Source: Streptomyces zhaozhouensis
Lineage (GTDB): Bacteria; Actinomycetota; Actinomycetes; Streptomycetales; Streptomycetaceae
DNA length: 43,238 nucleotides
Reading direction: 5' to 3'
Assembly: GCF_900230195.1 (NCBI RefSeq)
Contig: NZ_OCNE01000031.1
Span: forward strand, 1-43,238
Shown here: positions 1 to 7,706 of the stretch, in pieces
Layout of the letters: each line of letters starts with the position of its first letter
Position numbering within the stretch: the first letter of the stretch is position 1
The notes under the pieces: model-generated
What the model saw: the letters and a program-made list of their open reading frames with translations, nothing else
Database searches by the model: none
What the model was told of the DNA's origin: nothing
Program-made: the position numbers and the translations under genes

Positions 1-97
1 GAAACTGCGAGACCGAGTTCACCCTACATAGCCTCCCTCAATGCCGTCACTCTGTGTATCCGCAAGCGGAGGGGACCTACCCAACAACACCCCCATG

Positions 98-175
98 AGG
101 GCTTTGGAGGAGATACGCGCGGTAGCGCCCGAGGCATGCCTCGGGCGCTACCGCGCGTATCTCCTCCAAAGCCCT
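98..175. repeat. Perfect 78-bp palindrome with no spacer
   Basis: Bases 98-136 are the exact reverse complement of 137-175, with the centre at GCATGC and no loop. The symmetry stops at base 97 (G) against 176 (A). It directly abuts the TACCA target duplication of the Tn3 element, so the right half is presumably the original host sequence (the endonuclease VII-like gene) and the left half an inverted copy. Bases 1-97 beyond it show no gene I can recognise. Perfect palindromes this long are unstable in cells, so a fold-back repair event or an assembly artefact are both possible. Confidence 0.9.
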
Positions 176-179
176 ACCA
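175..179. repeat. Target site duplication TACCA, left copy
   Basis: TACCA immediately precedes the left inverted repeat of the Tn3-family element and recurs at 7346-7350 immediately after the right inverted repeat. A 5-bp duplication is the Tn3-family hallmark. Confidence 0.85.
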
Positions 180-216
180 GGCCCTCGGGGAGTATCGGAA
201 CGGGTTTTAGCGGTAG
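180..216 (+). repeat. Left terminal inverted repeat of Tn3 element
   Basis: It starts GGCCCTCGGGGAGTATC and ends TTAGCGGTAG. It matches the reverse complement of 7309-7345 at 34 of 37 positions. Confidence 0.85.
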
Positions 217-286
217 CGGGACGATCTTGATTCCGGTTCAGTGACGGGCCTGTTTTGGCTGGTCAGCGGGCCGTACGGTCCTCGCC

Positions 287-2251
287 ATGCCTGTCGAGTA
301 CCTGTCTGCTGAGCAAGAGGCCCGCTACTGCCGGTTCGCCACGGAACCGTCGCCCGGCGAGCTGGAGCAGTTCTTCCGCCTGGACGCCAAGGCGCTGGAG
401 CTGGCGCGGGTGAAGCGCCGTCCTGCGACGAAACTCGGGTGGGCGGTGCAGTGGGGCACGGTGCGGATGCTGGGCACCTTCGTGACCGAGGAACCCGCGG
501 CGGTGCCGGCTTCGGTGGTGCGGTTCGTCGCCGAGCAACTCGACGTCGAGGAGGAGCGCTTCGCCGAGTACGGGACGCGCCCGCAGACCGTCTACGAGCA
601 CACGTGGGAGATCCGCGACGTCTACGGCTACCGGGACTTCGCCGCGGGCGAGGAGGAGCTGCGGGCGTTCCTGGCGGCGCGGGTGTGGTCGTCGTTGGAG
701 GGGCCGCGGGCGTTGTTCGACCGGGCGGTGGTGTGGCTGGTGAACAACCGGGTGCTGCTGCCCGGGGTCACGACGCTGGCCCGGATGGTGGCCACGGTGC
801 GGCAGGAGGAGAACGACCGGCTGCACGCCGCGCTGTATGAGGCGGTGCCGTCCGGGCTGCGGACCGAGATGGTCAGGCTGCTGGAGGTGCCGGAGAAGAA
901 GCGGGTCTCGGAGCTGGAGCGGTTGCGGTTGGGCCCGATGCGGGTGTCGGGCAAGGCGATGGAGGCGGCGCTGGAGCGCACTCGCGAGGTGCGCGAGCTG
1001 GGCGCTGGCGCGGTCGACGTCGAGCCGGTCCCGGCCGCGCGGATGACTGGGCTGGCGCGGTACGGGCTGACGTCGAAGGCGCCGACGCTCAAGCGGCTGG
1101 AGGTCACGCGGCAGACCGCGACCCTGCTGGCCACGGTGCGGCACCTGGAGACCGCGACGGTGGACGACGCGCTGGACCTGCTGCACGCGCTGATGGCCAC
1201 CAGGCTGCTGGCGAAGGCCGAGCGGCTGGGCAACGACGCCAAGCTCAAGGCGCTGCCTCAGCTTCGCCGGGCGGCGAAGAAGGTCGCCGCGGCGGTCGAT
1301 GTGCTGATGACCACGCCGCCGGCGACGGAGAGCGGCGAGATGGTCTCGGTGGTGGACGCGTGGTCGGCGATCGAGCGGGTGGTGCCGCGCGAGCAGCTCG
1401 CTGCCGCGCTGGCCACGATCGCCGCGGTGGTGCCGGAGGAGGGCGGCGACGACGAGGCGGAGTGGCGGGCCGAGTTGGTCGCCCGCTACGGCACGGTGCG
1501 CGGCTTCATCCGCCTGCTGGTCGAGGTCATCGACTTCCAGCGCCGCTGCGGCCCGGAGGACCGGGCCATCCCGCGCAACTACATCTACACCTGCCTCAAC
1601 GAAGCCCTCGCCGCGAGCGGGCTGACCGGGCCTGGCAACGAGCAGCTGCGATACACGCCCCACGACTTCCGAAGAATCTTCGTGACCGACGCCCTTCGCT
1701 CCGGCCTGCCCCCGCACATCGCCGCCCGCATCTGCGGCCACCGGACGGTCGACACGACCCTCGGCTATGCCGCGATTTATCCCGAGGACGTCATCAACCA
1801 CCACCGGTCTTTCATCGCCCGCCGCCGGGCGCTGCGACCCGGGGAGGAGTACCGCGAGCCCACCGCCCAGGAGTGGCAGGACTTCCTCGCCCACTTCGAG
1901 CTGCGGAAGGTCGCCCTCGGCGTCTGCGCCCGTGACTTCGGCACCCCCTGCGTCCATGAACACGCCTGCATCCGCTGCCCTGTCCTGCGGCCCGATCCCG
2001 AGCAGATGCCCCGCCTGGAGGAGATCCACGCGAACCTGCTCGACCGGCTCCAGGAGGCAAAGGAACAGGGATGGCTCGGTGAGGTCGCCGCGATCGAGGC
2101 CAGCCTCGCCGCCGCCGAGCAGAAGCTCGCCGCCATGCGCGACCTCGCGGCCCGGGACACCACCGTCCACCTGGGCATGCCCGATCTCCGTGGCGTCGTC
2201 GCGCGCATCGACTCCGAGCAGCGAAACGAAGATGCGAAGCAGCAGCCCTGA
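287..2251 (+). CDS. Chimeric ORF: Tn3 transposase N-terminal half fused to tyrosine recombinase C-terminal half
   Basis: The 654-aa frame has two unrelated parts. Residues 1 to about 418 read as the N-terminal half of a Tn3-family TnpA (DUF4158-like: MPVEYLS start, LGWAVQWGTVR, LLPGVTTLARMV). From about residue 419 (base 1541) it becomes the catalytic C-terminus of a large actinobacterial tyrosine recombinase: HDFR with H459 and R462, GHRTVDTT with H485, and likely nucleophile Y494. The first recombinase Arg and the Lys, which precede this segment in the family, are absent. The TnpA DDE core is absent too, so neither activity is expected. The junction follows TTCCAG (1535-1540). Frame is kept across it, so a hybrid protein could be made that binds transposon ends without catalysis; that role is inference. 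Confidence 0.85.
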   Translation: MPVEYLSAEQEARYCRFATEPSPGELEQFFRLDAKALELARVKRRPATKLGWAVQWGTVRMLGTFVTEEPAAVPASVVRFVAEQLDVEEERFAEYGTRPQTVYEHTWEIRDVYGYRDFAAGEEELRAFLAARVWSSLEGPRALFDRAVVWLVNNRVLLPGVTTLARMVATVRQEENDRLHAALYEAVPSGLRTEMVRLLEVPEKKRVSELERLRLGPMRVSGKAMEAALERTREVRELGAGAVDVEPVPAARMTGLARYGLTSKAPTLKRLEVTRQTATLLATVRHLETATVDDALDLLHALMATRLLAKAERLGNDAKLKALPQLRRAAKKVAAAVDVLMTTPPATESGEMVSVVDAWSAIERVVPREQLAAALATIAAVVPEEGGDDEAEWRAELVARYGTVRGFIRLLVEVIDFQRRCGPEDRAIPRNYIYTCLNEALAASGLTGPGNEQLRYTPHDFRRIFVTDALRSGLPPHIAARICGHRTVDTTLGYAAIYPEDVINHHRSFIARRRALRPGEEYREPTAQEWQDFLAHFELRKVALGVCARDFGTPCVHEHACIRCPVLRPDPEQMPRLEEIHANLLDRLQEAKEQGWLGEVAAIEASLAAAEQKLAAMRDLAARDTTVHLGMPDLRGVVARIDSEQRNEDAKQQP

Positions 2252-2267
2252 GCACTACAACGAGGGG

Positions 2268-2753
2268 ATGACCGTCTTCCTCTGTTCCAAGTGCGGCACC
2301 GCGATCACGCCGGAGCTGGCCGAGCTTGCCGCCGTCCCTGGCGTCTCAGACGACGAGCGCGACCGGGACAAGGAGACGCGCCGGGCGCCTTCCACCGTTC
2401 CGCAGGGCCACTACGCGATCGATCCCGAGCCCTGGGGACCTCCCTACGTGGTGCAGGACGATCAGGAGGACCCGAAGCCGGCTCAGTCGCGCGGACCTGT
2501 GGTCTGCCGCGAAGAAGGCTTCGTCATCTCGGCCGGCAGCCGACACACAGTGCTGGTGCACCCTGATGACGCCGCCGGTCTTCAGCCACTGCCCAACTGG
2601 GAGAACAGCAGTGGGTGCTGCGGACCGACAGGCGACGAGGGACTCAACCGAGCCTGCCCCTGCGGCGCTCCGGTCGCGACCCTCGCGGCCGACTGTTTCG
2701 GGCCCTTCGAACTGCACCTCGACCCCGTCCGGACCTACGCGTTCTCCCAGTAG
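2268..2753 (+). CDS. Zinc-ribbon-like hypothetical protein
   Basis: The 161-aa product has a CSKCG knuckle at residues 6-10 and a second Cys cluster in the C-terminal third (CCGP, CPCG, ADC), consistent with metal binding. It resembles a conserved Streptomyces hypothetical family by its YAIDPEPWG and FELHLDPVR motifs; no function is known to me. The ATG at 2268 was chosen because the Cys motif follows it at once; a GAGGGG stretch sits directly against the ATG, closer than usual for a ribosome site. It begins 17 bp after the chimeric frame and probably entered the transposon with the integrase fragment. Confidence 0.65.
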   Translation: MTVFLCSKCGTAITPELAELAAVPGVSDDERDRDKETRRAPSTVPQGHYAIDPEPWGPPYVVQDDQEDPKPAQSRGPVVCREEGFVISAGSRHTVLVHPDDAAGLQPLPNWENSSGCCGPTGDEGLNRACPCGAPVATLAADCFGPFELHLDPVRTYAFSQ

Positions 2754-2886
2754 GACCGCAAAGCGCGCGGACGACGTCCACGACACGCCCGACGGAACCC
2801 GTCCACCCAACTTCTTCACGACTACTTTCCGTGGTGGACGACGGCTCTCAAGCGGACCTGCCGCCGAGCTGGGCTAGTTCGGATAA

Positions 2887-3138
2887 GACCAGCTCGGCGC
2901 CCTCGGCCTGGCGCTGAACGCCGTGGTGCTGTTCAACAGCCTCTACATGGACGCCGCCGTCAAGCAGCTCGCCGCCGACGGCTTCCCCGTCACCGACGAC
3001 CTGCTCGCCCGGCTCTCTCCGCTCCAGTACGACCACATCAACTTCCTCGGCCGCTACGCCTTCACGCGGCCGGCCGCGCCGGGGCTGCGGCGGCTGCGCG
3101 ACCCGCACACCGACGATGACGACGGCGGGCGGGACTGA
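2887..3138 (+). pseudogene. tnpA 3' remnant: C-terminal ~84 codons of Tn3 transposase
   Basis: From base 2887 the frame reads DQLGALGLALNAVVLFNS, then LYMDAAVKQL, RLSPLQYDHINFLGRYAF and LRDP, the standard C-terminus of Tn3-family transposases. An in-frame TAA lies just upstream (2884-2886), so the segment is cut off from any start of its own; a GTG at 2923 is internal to the motif. Together with the N-terminal half in 287-1540 it shows that about 1.35 kb of foreign DNA replaced the tnpA catalytic core. Confidence 0.85.
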
Positions 3139-3141
3139 GCG

Positions 3142-3783
3142 TCAGGAGCCGGCCAGGGCGCTGATGAGGTTGCGGGCCGCCGCCTTCGTCAGCCGCTTGG
3201 TGGCGGTCGCGGTCCGCTCCCGGGGAGCGCGCGGCTCGATGCCCGTGCCCTTGACCACCTTGGTGAACTCGGCGTCGAATCGTTCCCGGCCGGCCTTCTC
3301 CGCGAGGGTGGCGAGGTACTTCAGCTGCGCAGCGGTGGCCGGTTCAGTCTTCGCCTTCGCCGCCCGCTCACGGCGCGGACCGTAGATCCGCTCGTTCTCC
3401 GCCTTGCGGGCCGCCTCGGCTTCCAGGCTGCGGCAGGTGACGTGCACGCGCTCGTACCAGGTCTGGGTGCCCGGTTTGCCGGTCACCGCCTCCCACAGTG
3501 CGTTCGTCGTCAGCGCCGACTCGTCCACGCGCTCGGTCAGGCCGGGCCCGACGAGCGCGTAGTAGCCGGTGTTGCCCCGGGGGAGGACGGTGAACCCGGC
3601 CGGGATGGCGTGCGCGGTGAGCCAGTCCCGACCGCACCCGCAGTGGCGGGCGTGGTAGCGGGACCACTTGCTCTCCAGCGGGGCGTACACCAGCCGATCA
3701 CCGTAATACTTCGCATCTCTCTCGAATCCAGACACAAGCCGCAGTGTGCCATCGGTGCCCCGGGCACGACGTACCCGCGTCAC
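3142..3783 (-). CDS. Hypothetical protein with C-terminal DUF3072-like helix
   Basis: The 213-aa product is not recognised as a known enzyme. The N-terminal half has a Cys/His patch (RYHARHCGCGRDW) and Trp/Tyr-rich segments. The C-terminal 65 residues are basic and Ala-rich (AAQLKYLATLAEKAG, then LTKAAARNLISALAGS), like small DUF3072-type helical domains. Its stop is three bases from the tnpA remnant on the other strand, so the two converge. The GTG start at 3783 has no clear ribosome site and a start around codon 17 is possible. It is a transposon passenger. Confidence 0.6.
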   Translation of the reverse strand: MTRVRRARGTDGTLRLVSGFERDAKYYGDRLVYAPLESKWSRYHARHCGCGRDWLTAHAIPAGFTVLPRGNTGYYALVGPGLTERVDESALTTNALWEAVTGKPGTQTWYERVHVTCRSLEAEAARKAENERIYGPRRERAAKAKTEPATAAQLKYLATLAEKAGRERFDAEFTKVVKGTGIEPRAPRERTATATKRLTKAAARNLISALAGS

Positions 3784-3858
3784 TGGATGCCTGCTGACCC
3801 GCTCAAATGGCCTCGGAGCCCTAGGTAACGGAGGCTCTTACGCCCTCACGCAGCCGAA

Positions 3859-5646
3859 TCACCGGGGTGGGCGACCGACGGCCTCCGGCCTAAGCGTCCG
3901 CTGCAAGGCGGTGAGTCTTGAGACGTACATGGCAGTCGCCACGACGGTAGCGAAGGCCAGGAGACGTAGGAGCATCGCCCACCAATCGTTCGGCTCCAGC
4001 GCGTACACCTCTTCTCCGTCGCCCACCCTGAACCCGGGCGAGCGCGTGTAATTGATGTGGTCTCGGGTCGCCCAGTTGAAGGCATCCCAGTACGCGTAGA
4101 GGGGAGACGTCAGCAGGGTGACGAGCCACAAGCCCCACCACGCATGGAGCCAGTAGGCCGGCGCCATCACGCCAGTTGCTGAGGGTGGGCTGGAGGCACG
4201 CCAGACGTCGTTGGCGATCTGTTTGGGCAGATAAAGGTTGCCGAAAGGGATGAACCACGAAACGGCGGCCATCGCAGGGGGGTAGCGCAGTCGTCCGGGG
4301 GCGAGCTTCTCGGTGGTGGTGCGCATCCGGACGAACCAATTCAGCCAGGCCACGGCCAAAACGACCGCGGTGCCGAGTTGGAAGAAGCCCCAGTAATGAT
4401 CCTGATTTTCGTAGATCAATCGGTACTCGAAGCCGCCACTGTACGTGCCCATCATCAAAATGAACTGCGTGACGACGGGGCCGAGTACGGCCAGCGTGTA
4501 CAGCACCAGGGCGACGTACACGGCGATGGTGGAGTTGCGCGGGCCGTTGCTCCCGTTGCGTTCCTCGGCCAGGGTGCTGGGTGACACCGGGGTTCCGCGC
4601 TGGGGCTGCCCCTGGTGGTCCGGTAGATCCGTGGCCGTGACGGGGGCGGTCACGGAGGCAGCGGGGCGGTGGCCGGGGGCGGTCAGGGTTTCGTCCTGCG
4701 GCGGCGACGCGGGGGACCGGACACCACTACCGGTCAACCCCGTGCGTGGGTCCTCTTGTTCAAGCAGTTGAGCCGCGTCCTGTCCGAGTCGGGCCAGGAC
4801 TGGGGCGGGCAGCCACGGCCCCAAGTGCTGGAACTGTGTCTCATCCCGTGCCCGCAGCGCTGTGAGAGGCGGCCGGGCGGCAGGGTCCTTGATGAGGCAG
4901 TCCCGTATCAGGGGGAGCAGCGGCTCCGGGATGCCGCTGAGGTCCGGTTCCTCGTGCACCACCCGGTACATGAGGGCGTGCGGAGGCGCCTCGGATATCC
5001 CGAAGGGCAGGCGTCCGCTGGCGGCGAAGGCGAGGACCGAGCCCAAGGAGAAGATGTCGCAGGCGGTGGTGAGACGTTCTCCTCGCACCTGCTCGGGCGC
5101 CATGAACCCTGGGGAGCCGACGATCACGCCGGTGGAGGTCAGTCCGCCGTGGGTCGGGCCGTCCAGGGCGCGCACGATGCCGAAGTCGATCACCTTGGGG
5201 CCATTGATGGTGATCATGATGTTGGAGGGCTTCAGGTCGCGGTGGATGAGCCCGGCGTCGTGAATGTCGGCGAGTGCGTCACAGAGACCGGATGCCAGCC
5301 CGCGCACCGAGCGCTCCGGCAGCGGCCCATGGCGGGCAACCACTTCGGCGAGGGTCGGGCCTGGCACGTATGCGGTGGCGACCCAGGGCCGTTCGGCGTG
5401 CGGGTCGGCGTCCAGCACCGCCGCAGTCCACTCCCCGCCTACCCGCTGGGCGATGGCGACCTCCTCGGCGAACCGGAGGCGGAAGTCCGGCGACGTTGCC
5501 AGCTCCAGGCGGATCGACTTGACCGCCACCATCCGACCTCGTGGAGACCGAGCGAGGTACACCACGCCCATTCCGCCCTCACCTAGCCGACCGAGTAGCC
5601 GATAGCCCGCCACACGTACTGGGTCATCCTCACGCAGGGCCTGCAC
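3859..5646 (-). CDS. Membrane Ser/Thr protein kinase with DUF4328-like C-terminus
   Basis: The N-terminal 270 residues are a Hanks-type kinase: GEGGMG glycine loop, VAVKSI with the ATP-binding Lys, HRDLKPSN catalytic loop, DFG and APEQ. A Pro/Ser-rich linker follows, then about 220 hydrophobic residues with four or five membrane segments and the LAPGRLRYPP, WFIPFGNLYLPKQIANDVWR and AWWGLWLV motifs typical of DUF4328 domains fused to actinomycete kinases. It probably phosphorylates a protein in response to a membrane signal; the substrate is unknown. GTG 5646 was chosen because GGGAGG lies 9 bases upstream; an ATG at 5673 is also in frame. It is an unusual passenger for a Tn3 element. Confidence 0.9.
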   Translation of the reverse strand: MQALREDDPVRVAGYRLLGRLGEGGMGVVYLARSPRGRMVAVKSIRLELATSPDFRLRFAEEVAIAQRVGGEWTAAVLDADPHAERPWVATAYVPGPTLAEVVARHGPLPERSVRGLASGLCDALADIHDAGLIHRDLKPSNIMITINGPKVIDFGIVRALDGPTHGGLTSTGVIVGSPGFMAPEQVRGERLTTACDIFSLGSVLAFAASGRLPFGISEAPPHALMYRVVHEEPDLSGIPEPLLPLIRDCLIKDPAARPPLTALRARDETQFQHLGPWLPAPVLARLGQDAAQLLEQEDPRTGLTGSGVRSPASPPQDETLTAPGHRPAASVTAPVTATDLPDHQGQPQRGTPVSPSTLAEERNGSNGPRNSTIAVYVALVLYTLAVLGPVVTQFILMMGTYSGGFEYRLIYENQDHYWGFFQLGTAVVLAVAWLNWFVRMRTTTEKLAPGRLRYPPAMAAVSWFIPFGNLYLPKQIANDVWRASSPPSATGVMAPAYWLHAWWGLWLVTLLTSPLYAYWDAFNWATRDHINYTRSPGFRVGDGEEVYALEPNDWWAMLLRLLAFATVVATAMYVSRLTALQRTLRPEAVGRPPR

Positions 5647-5923
5647 AGCGCACAGCCTCCCTCGGCAGAGCAATCTTGGCGCGCTAAGAACGCATCAGCT
5701 TAGACGAGACAGCTCACCACCACCTGGATAACCAAGGCCGAGGTGGCGATGATTCGGCTGATGTTTGTCAGACTGCCAAGCCGAACGACTCACCTCCCCC
5801 GGCTCCGCCTGCGCCCGCACACCCTGGCTTCGGCGGCATTACTTGCCTAACTTGCCTCAAAGGTTGAAACCAGTATGACCTGCATGAATGCTCGATAACA
5901 CTAGATAAACCCATAGACCAGGC

Positions 5924-6045
5924 ATGACCCACCTGTCCTACGAGCGCGACCTCGGGGCCCTCTACCTAACCGCCACGTCGGCCCACTGCTGGAGCGGGAA
6001 CTCACCGGCACCCACCCGAGCGACACCGACCCCGACGCCGAGTGA
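5924..6045 (+). pseudogene. Possible decayed small ORF
   Basis: ATG 5924 opens MTHLSYERDLGALYLTAT, and a second frame closes with LERELTGTHPSDTDPDAE before TGA at 6043-6045. The two pieces look like one small acidic protein broken by an indel near 5980. Family unknown; weak support. Confidence 0.3.
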
Positions 6046-6072
6046 CTCTCACAAATGACCATCTGTGAGAGT
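6045..6072. promoter_or_regulatory. Candidate resolvase res subsite (28-bp dyad)
   Basis: ACTCTCACA and TGTGAGAGT are perfect 9-bp inverted arms separated by 10 bases, giving a 28-bp dyad, the length of a serine-resolvase dimer subsite. It lies about 100 bp upstream of the resolvase start, where Tn3-family res sites sit. Further subsites were not identified with confidence. Confidence 0.45.
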
Positions 6073-6174
6073 TCTGCGACAGCCCCGGCCCCGCCACGTT
6101 TCCCCAGGTCACCGTTCGCAGAAGTCCCCTCAAAACCCGAGCATTGTGCGACGGGGTTCTGAGAGACTGCCGCC

Positions 6175-7182
6175 ATGGATCTCACGCCCGATCAGGCCGC
6201 ATCGGCGGTAGAACGTCACGACTGCCCGAACTGTGACGCGCCCGCCGGCAGCGCCTGCCGCACCCGGGGCGGGAAGACCGCCGCGAAGTACCACACCCCC
6301 CGCTTCGTCCTCGTCCCCGCACTCCGCGAGGAACTGGAGATCCCCGTCCCCACCGACCGGCTCCCCGGCCGACCCTGGCGGCAGGGCCCTGCGCTCGCCG
6401 CCGTGCCCGCGCCCCGCACCGAGCAGCCAATCCGGATCGGGTACGCCCGCACGTCCACCGCCCGCCAGGAGCTGGCCAGCCAGCTCGAAGCCCTCCGCCG
6501 AGCGGAGTGCCACAAAGTCTTCTCCGAGCAGATCAGCACCCGCGTCAAGGTCCGGCCCGAACTGGAGAAGGCCCTCGCACTGGCTCAGCAGTTCAAGGAG
6601 GCCGCGCCCCAGACGCCGGTCATCTTCACCGTCCACGAGCTCAAGCGCCTGGCCAGGAACGCGGCCGAGCTGATGACGCTGTCCGCCGAGCTCCAGGCCG
6701 GCGGCATCCAGCTCGAACTCCTCACCGGCCCGCTCACCGGCATCTACGACCCCAACGGCATGGGCGCGATGTTCTTCGCCGTGCTCGCCGTCGCCGGGCA
6801 GATCGAGCGCAACTACATCCGCGAGAAGACCCTCGAAGGCCAGGTCACCGCCGCGGCCAAGGGCAACCACGGCGGACGGCCGAAGGTCATCGACGACGAC
6901 ATGCTCACCTTCGCCATCGCGCTGAAAGACAAGGGCGTCCCCGTCCCCGAGATCGCCAAGAAGCTCACCATCAAGACCGGGAAGAACACCGGCAAGCACC
7001 CCTCGGTCGCCTCGCTCTACCGAGCGCTCGCCGAAGCCGACCAGGCCGCGGCGGACGACGGCCTGCCACGGCGGCCCAAGCCCGTACGCATCCGCCGCCC
7101 CGAGGACCCGCTCACCGCAGAGGAGATCGACCTCCGAGAACGCCTCCAGACCCAGCCCCACCCGAACACCGGGCTGCGGTAG
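6175..7182 (+). CDS. Serine recombinase (Tn3-type resolvase) with N-terminal zinc knuckle
   Basis: The 335-aa product has an N-terminal CPNCDAPAGSACR zinc-finger-like segment (about residues 18-30), then a serine resolvase domain from about residue 85. There GYARTST carries the nucleophilic Ser, followed by SQLEAL, QIERNYIREKTLEG and GRPKVIDDD, and a C-terminal helix-turn-helix (PEIAKKLTIK, ASLYRAL). It should resolve Tn3 cointegrates at a res site, probably the dyad just upstream. It is longer than classical ~185-aa resolvases because of the added N-terminus and C-terminal tail. It is the last gene before the right inverted repeat. Confidence 0.9.
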   Translation: MDLTPDQAASAVERHDCPNCDAPAGSACRTRGGKTAAKYHTPRFVLVPALREELEIPVPTDRLPGRPWRQGPALAAVPAPRTEQPIRIGYARTSTARQELASQLEALRRAECHKVFSEQISTRVKVRPELEKALALAQQFKEAAPQTPVIFTVHELKRLARNAAELMTLSAELQAGGIQLELLTGPLTGIYDPNGMGAMFFAVLAVAGQIERNYIREKTLEGQVTAAAKGNHGGRPKVIDDDMLTFAIALKDKGVPVPEIAKKLTIKTGKNTGKHPSVASLYRALAEADQAAADDGLPRRPKPVRIRRPEDPLTAEEIDLRERLQTQPHPNTGLR

Positions 7183-7205
7183 CCGCGGTGGTCAGCGCCC
7201 AGGCA

Positions 7206-7245
7206 CGGCGAAGGGCCCGCACCCTCAAGTGCGGGCCCTTCGCCG
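7206..7245 (+). terminator. Strong hairpin after resolvase gene
   Basis: 17-bp perfect arms CGGCGAAGGGCCCGCAC and GTGCGGGCCCTTCGCCG enclose a 6-base loop, 24 bp after the resolvase stop. There is no long T run, as is usual for actinomycete terminators. Confidence 0.75.
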
Positions 7246-7308
7246 AGGGCCTTTGGGCCCCCGCCCCCTCCGAATTTGCCGTGCGCCGATGAGCCCTGGC
7301 CCCTCCGA

Positions 7309-7345
7309 CTACCGCTAATTCCCGTTCGGATACTCCCCGAGGGCC
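7309..7345 (-). repeat. Right terminal inverted repeat of Tn3 element
   Basis: Its reverse complement starts GGCCCTCGGGGAGTATC and ends TTAGCGGTAG, pairing with 180-216 with three mismatches. Confidence 0.85.
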
Positions 7346-7350
7346 TACCA
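7346..7350. repeat. Target site duplication TACCA, right copy
   Basis: It matches 175-179 on the other side of the Tn3-family element. Confidence 0.85.
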
Positions 7351-7693
7351 GTGGCGCGGAGAGAAGATCCCCAAGTGGTTCGTGTGGTGGTGCCTGTTCG
7401 ACCTCCAGGACGGCCGGTGTGCCTGCTGCCCCGCCCCCGCCCAGAGCATCGACCACGACCACCGCACCGGCGCCGTGCGCGGCCTACTGTGTATCTCCTG
7501 CAACCGGCGGGAACCCGAGTGCGCCGACGCAGAACAGCGATGTGCCTACCGGCACTTCCGCTGTCTGCGCGCCTACCGACAGGCCCCGCCCGCCGCTGGG
7601 CTCGGGTGGATCAGGCTCGGGCCCGAGAAGTTCCGCCACCGGGCCGACTCGGAGCGACCTAACCCCTCTCTGGGCAGCGGGTTCCTGTTCTGA
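7346..7693 (+). pseudogene. Endonuclease VII-like (HNH) gene fragment, 5' end cut off by transposon
   Basis: From the transposon edge the frame reads YQWRGEKIPKWF, then LQDGRCACC, DHDHRTGAVRGLLCISCN and RR, the metal-binding and DHDH signature of recombination endonuclease VII-type HNH nucleases common in phages and mobile DNA. The family fold uses two CxxC pairs, both visible here. The start and the first codons are missing, because the Tn3 element inserted within the PYQ codons. The left side of the transposon ends in CCC TAC CAG in the same frame. A GTG at 7382 could only make a shortened product. Confidence 0.75.
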
Positions 7694-7706
7694 GCACCTC
7701 GCTGGG

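Larger units (their letters stand above)
5647..6174. other. Intergenic region between kinase and resolvase
   Basis: It holds the start-side flank of the kinase gene, an AT-richer patch at about 5835-5920 that could contain promoters, a decayed small ORF (5924-6045) and the 28-bp dyad at 6045-6072. I see no other supported gene. Confidence 0.5.
180..7345 (+). mobile_element. Tn3-family transposon, 7166 bp, with replaced transposase core
   Basis: Both ends carry a 37-bp inverted repeat beginning GGCCCTCGGGGAGTAT with three mismatches between ends, and a TACCA duplication flanks them. Inside, tnpA begins 70 bp from the left end and a serine resolvase gene lies near the right end, the normal Tn3 arrangement. 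The middle of tnpA is missing and is replaced by integrase and zinc-ribbon sequence. Passenger genes are a hypothetical protein and a Ser/Thr kinase. The element should be unable to transpose on its own but could move in trans if a related transposase is present. It interrupts an endonuclease VII-like gene. Confidence 0.85.

Noticed and set aside
41..244. Plus-strand ORF across the palindrome and the transposon end
   Set aside because: It reads through the 78-bp palindrome, the target duplication and the inverted repeat, so it cannot be a conserved gene.
263..2170. Long minus-strand open frame opposite the chimeric transposase-integrase ORF
   Set aside because: The plus-strand frame has clear family motifs at both ends; the antisense frame is Arg/His/Leu-rich low-quality sequence expected from high-GC codon bias.
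2268..2753. Longer version of the zinc-ribbon gene starting near 1767
   Set aside because: The upstream part is an out-of-frame shadow of the integrase segment with no homology-like sequence; the Cys motif begins right after ATG 2268.
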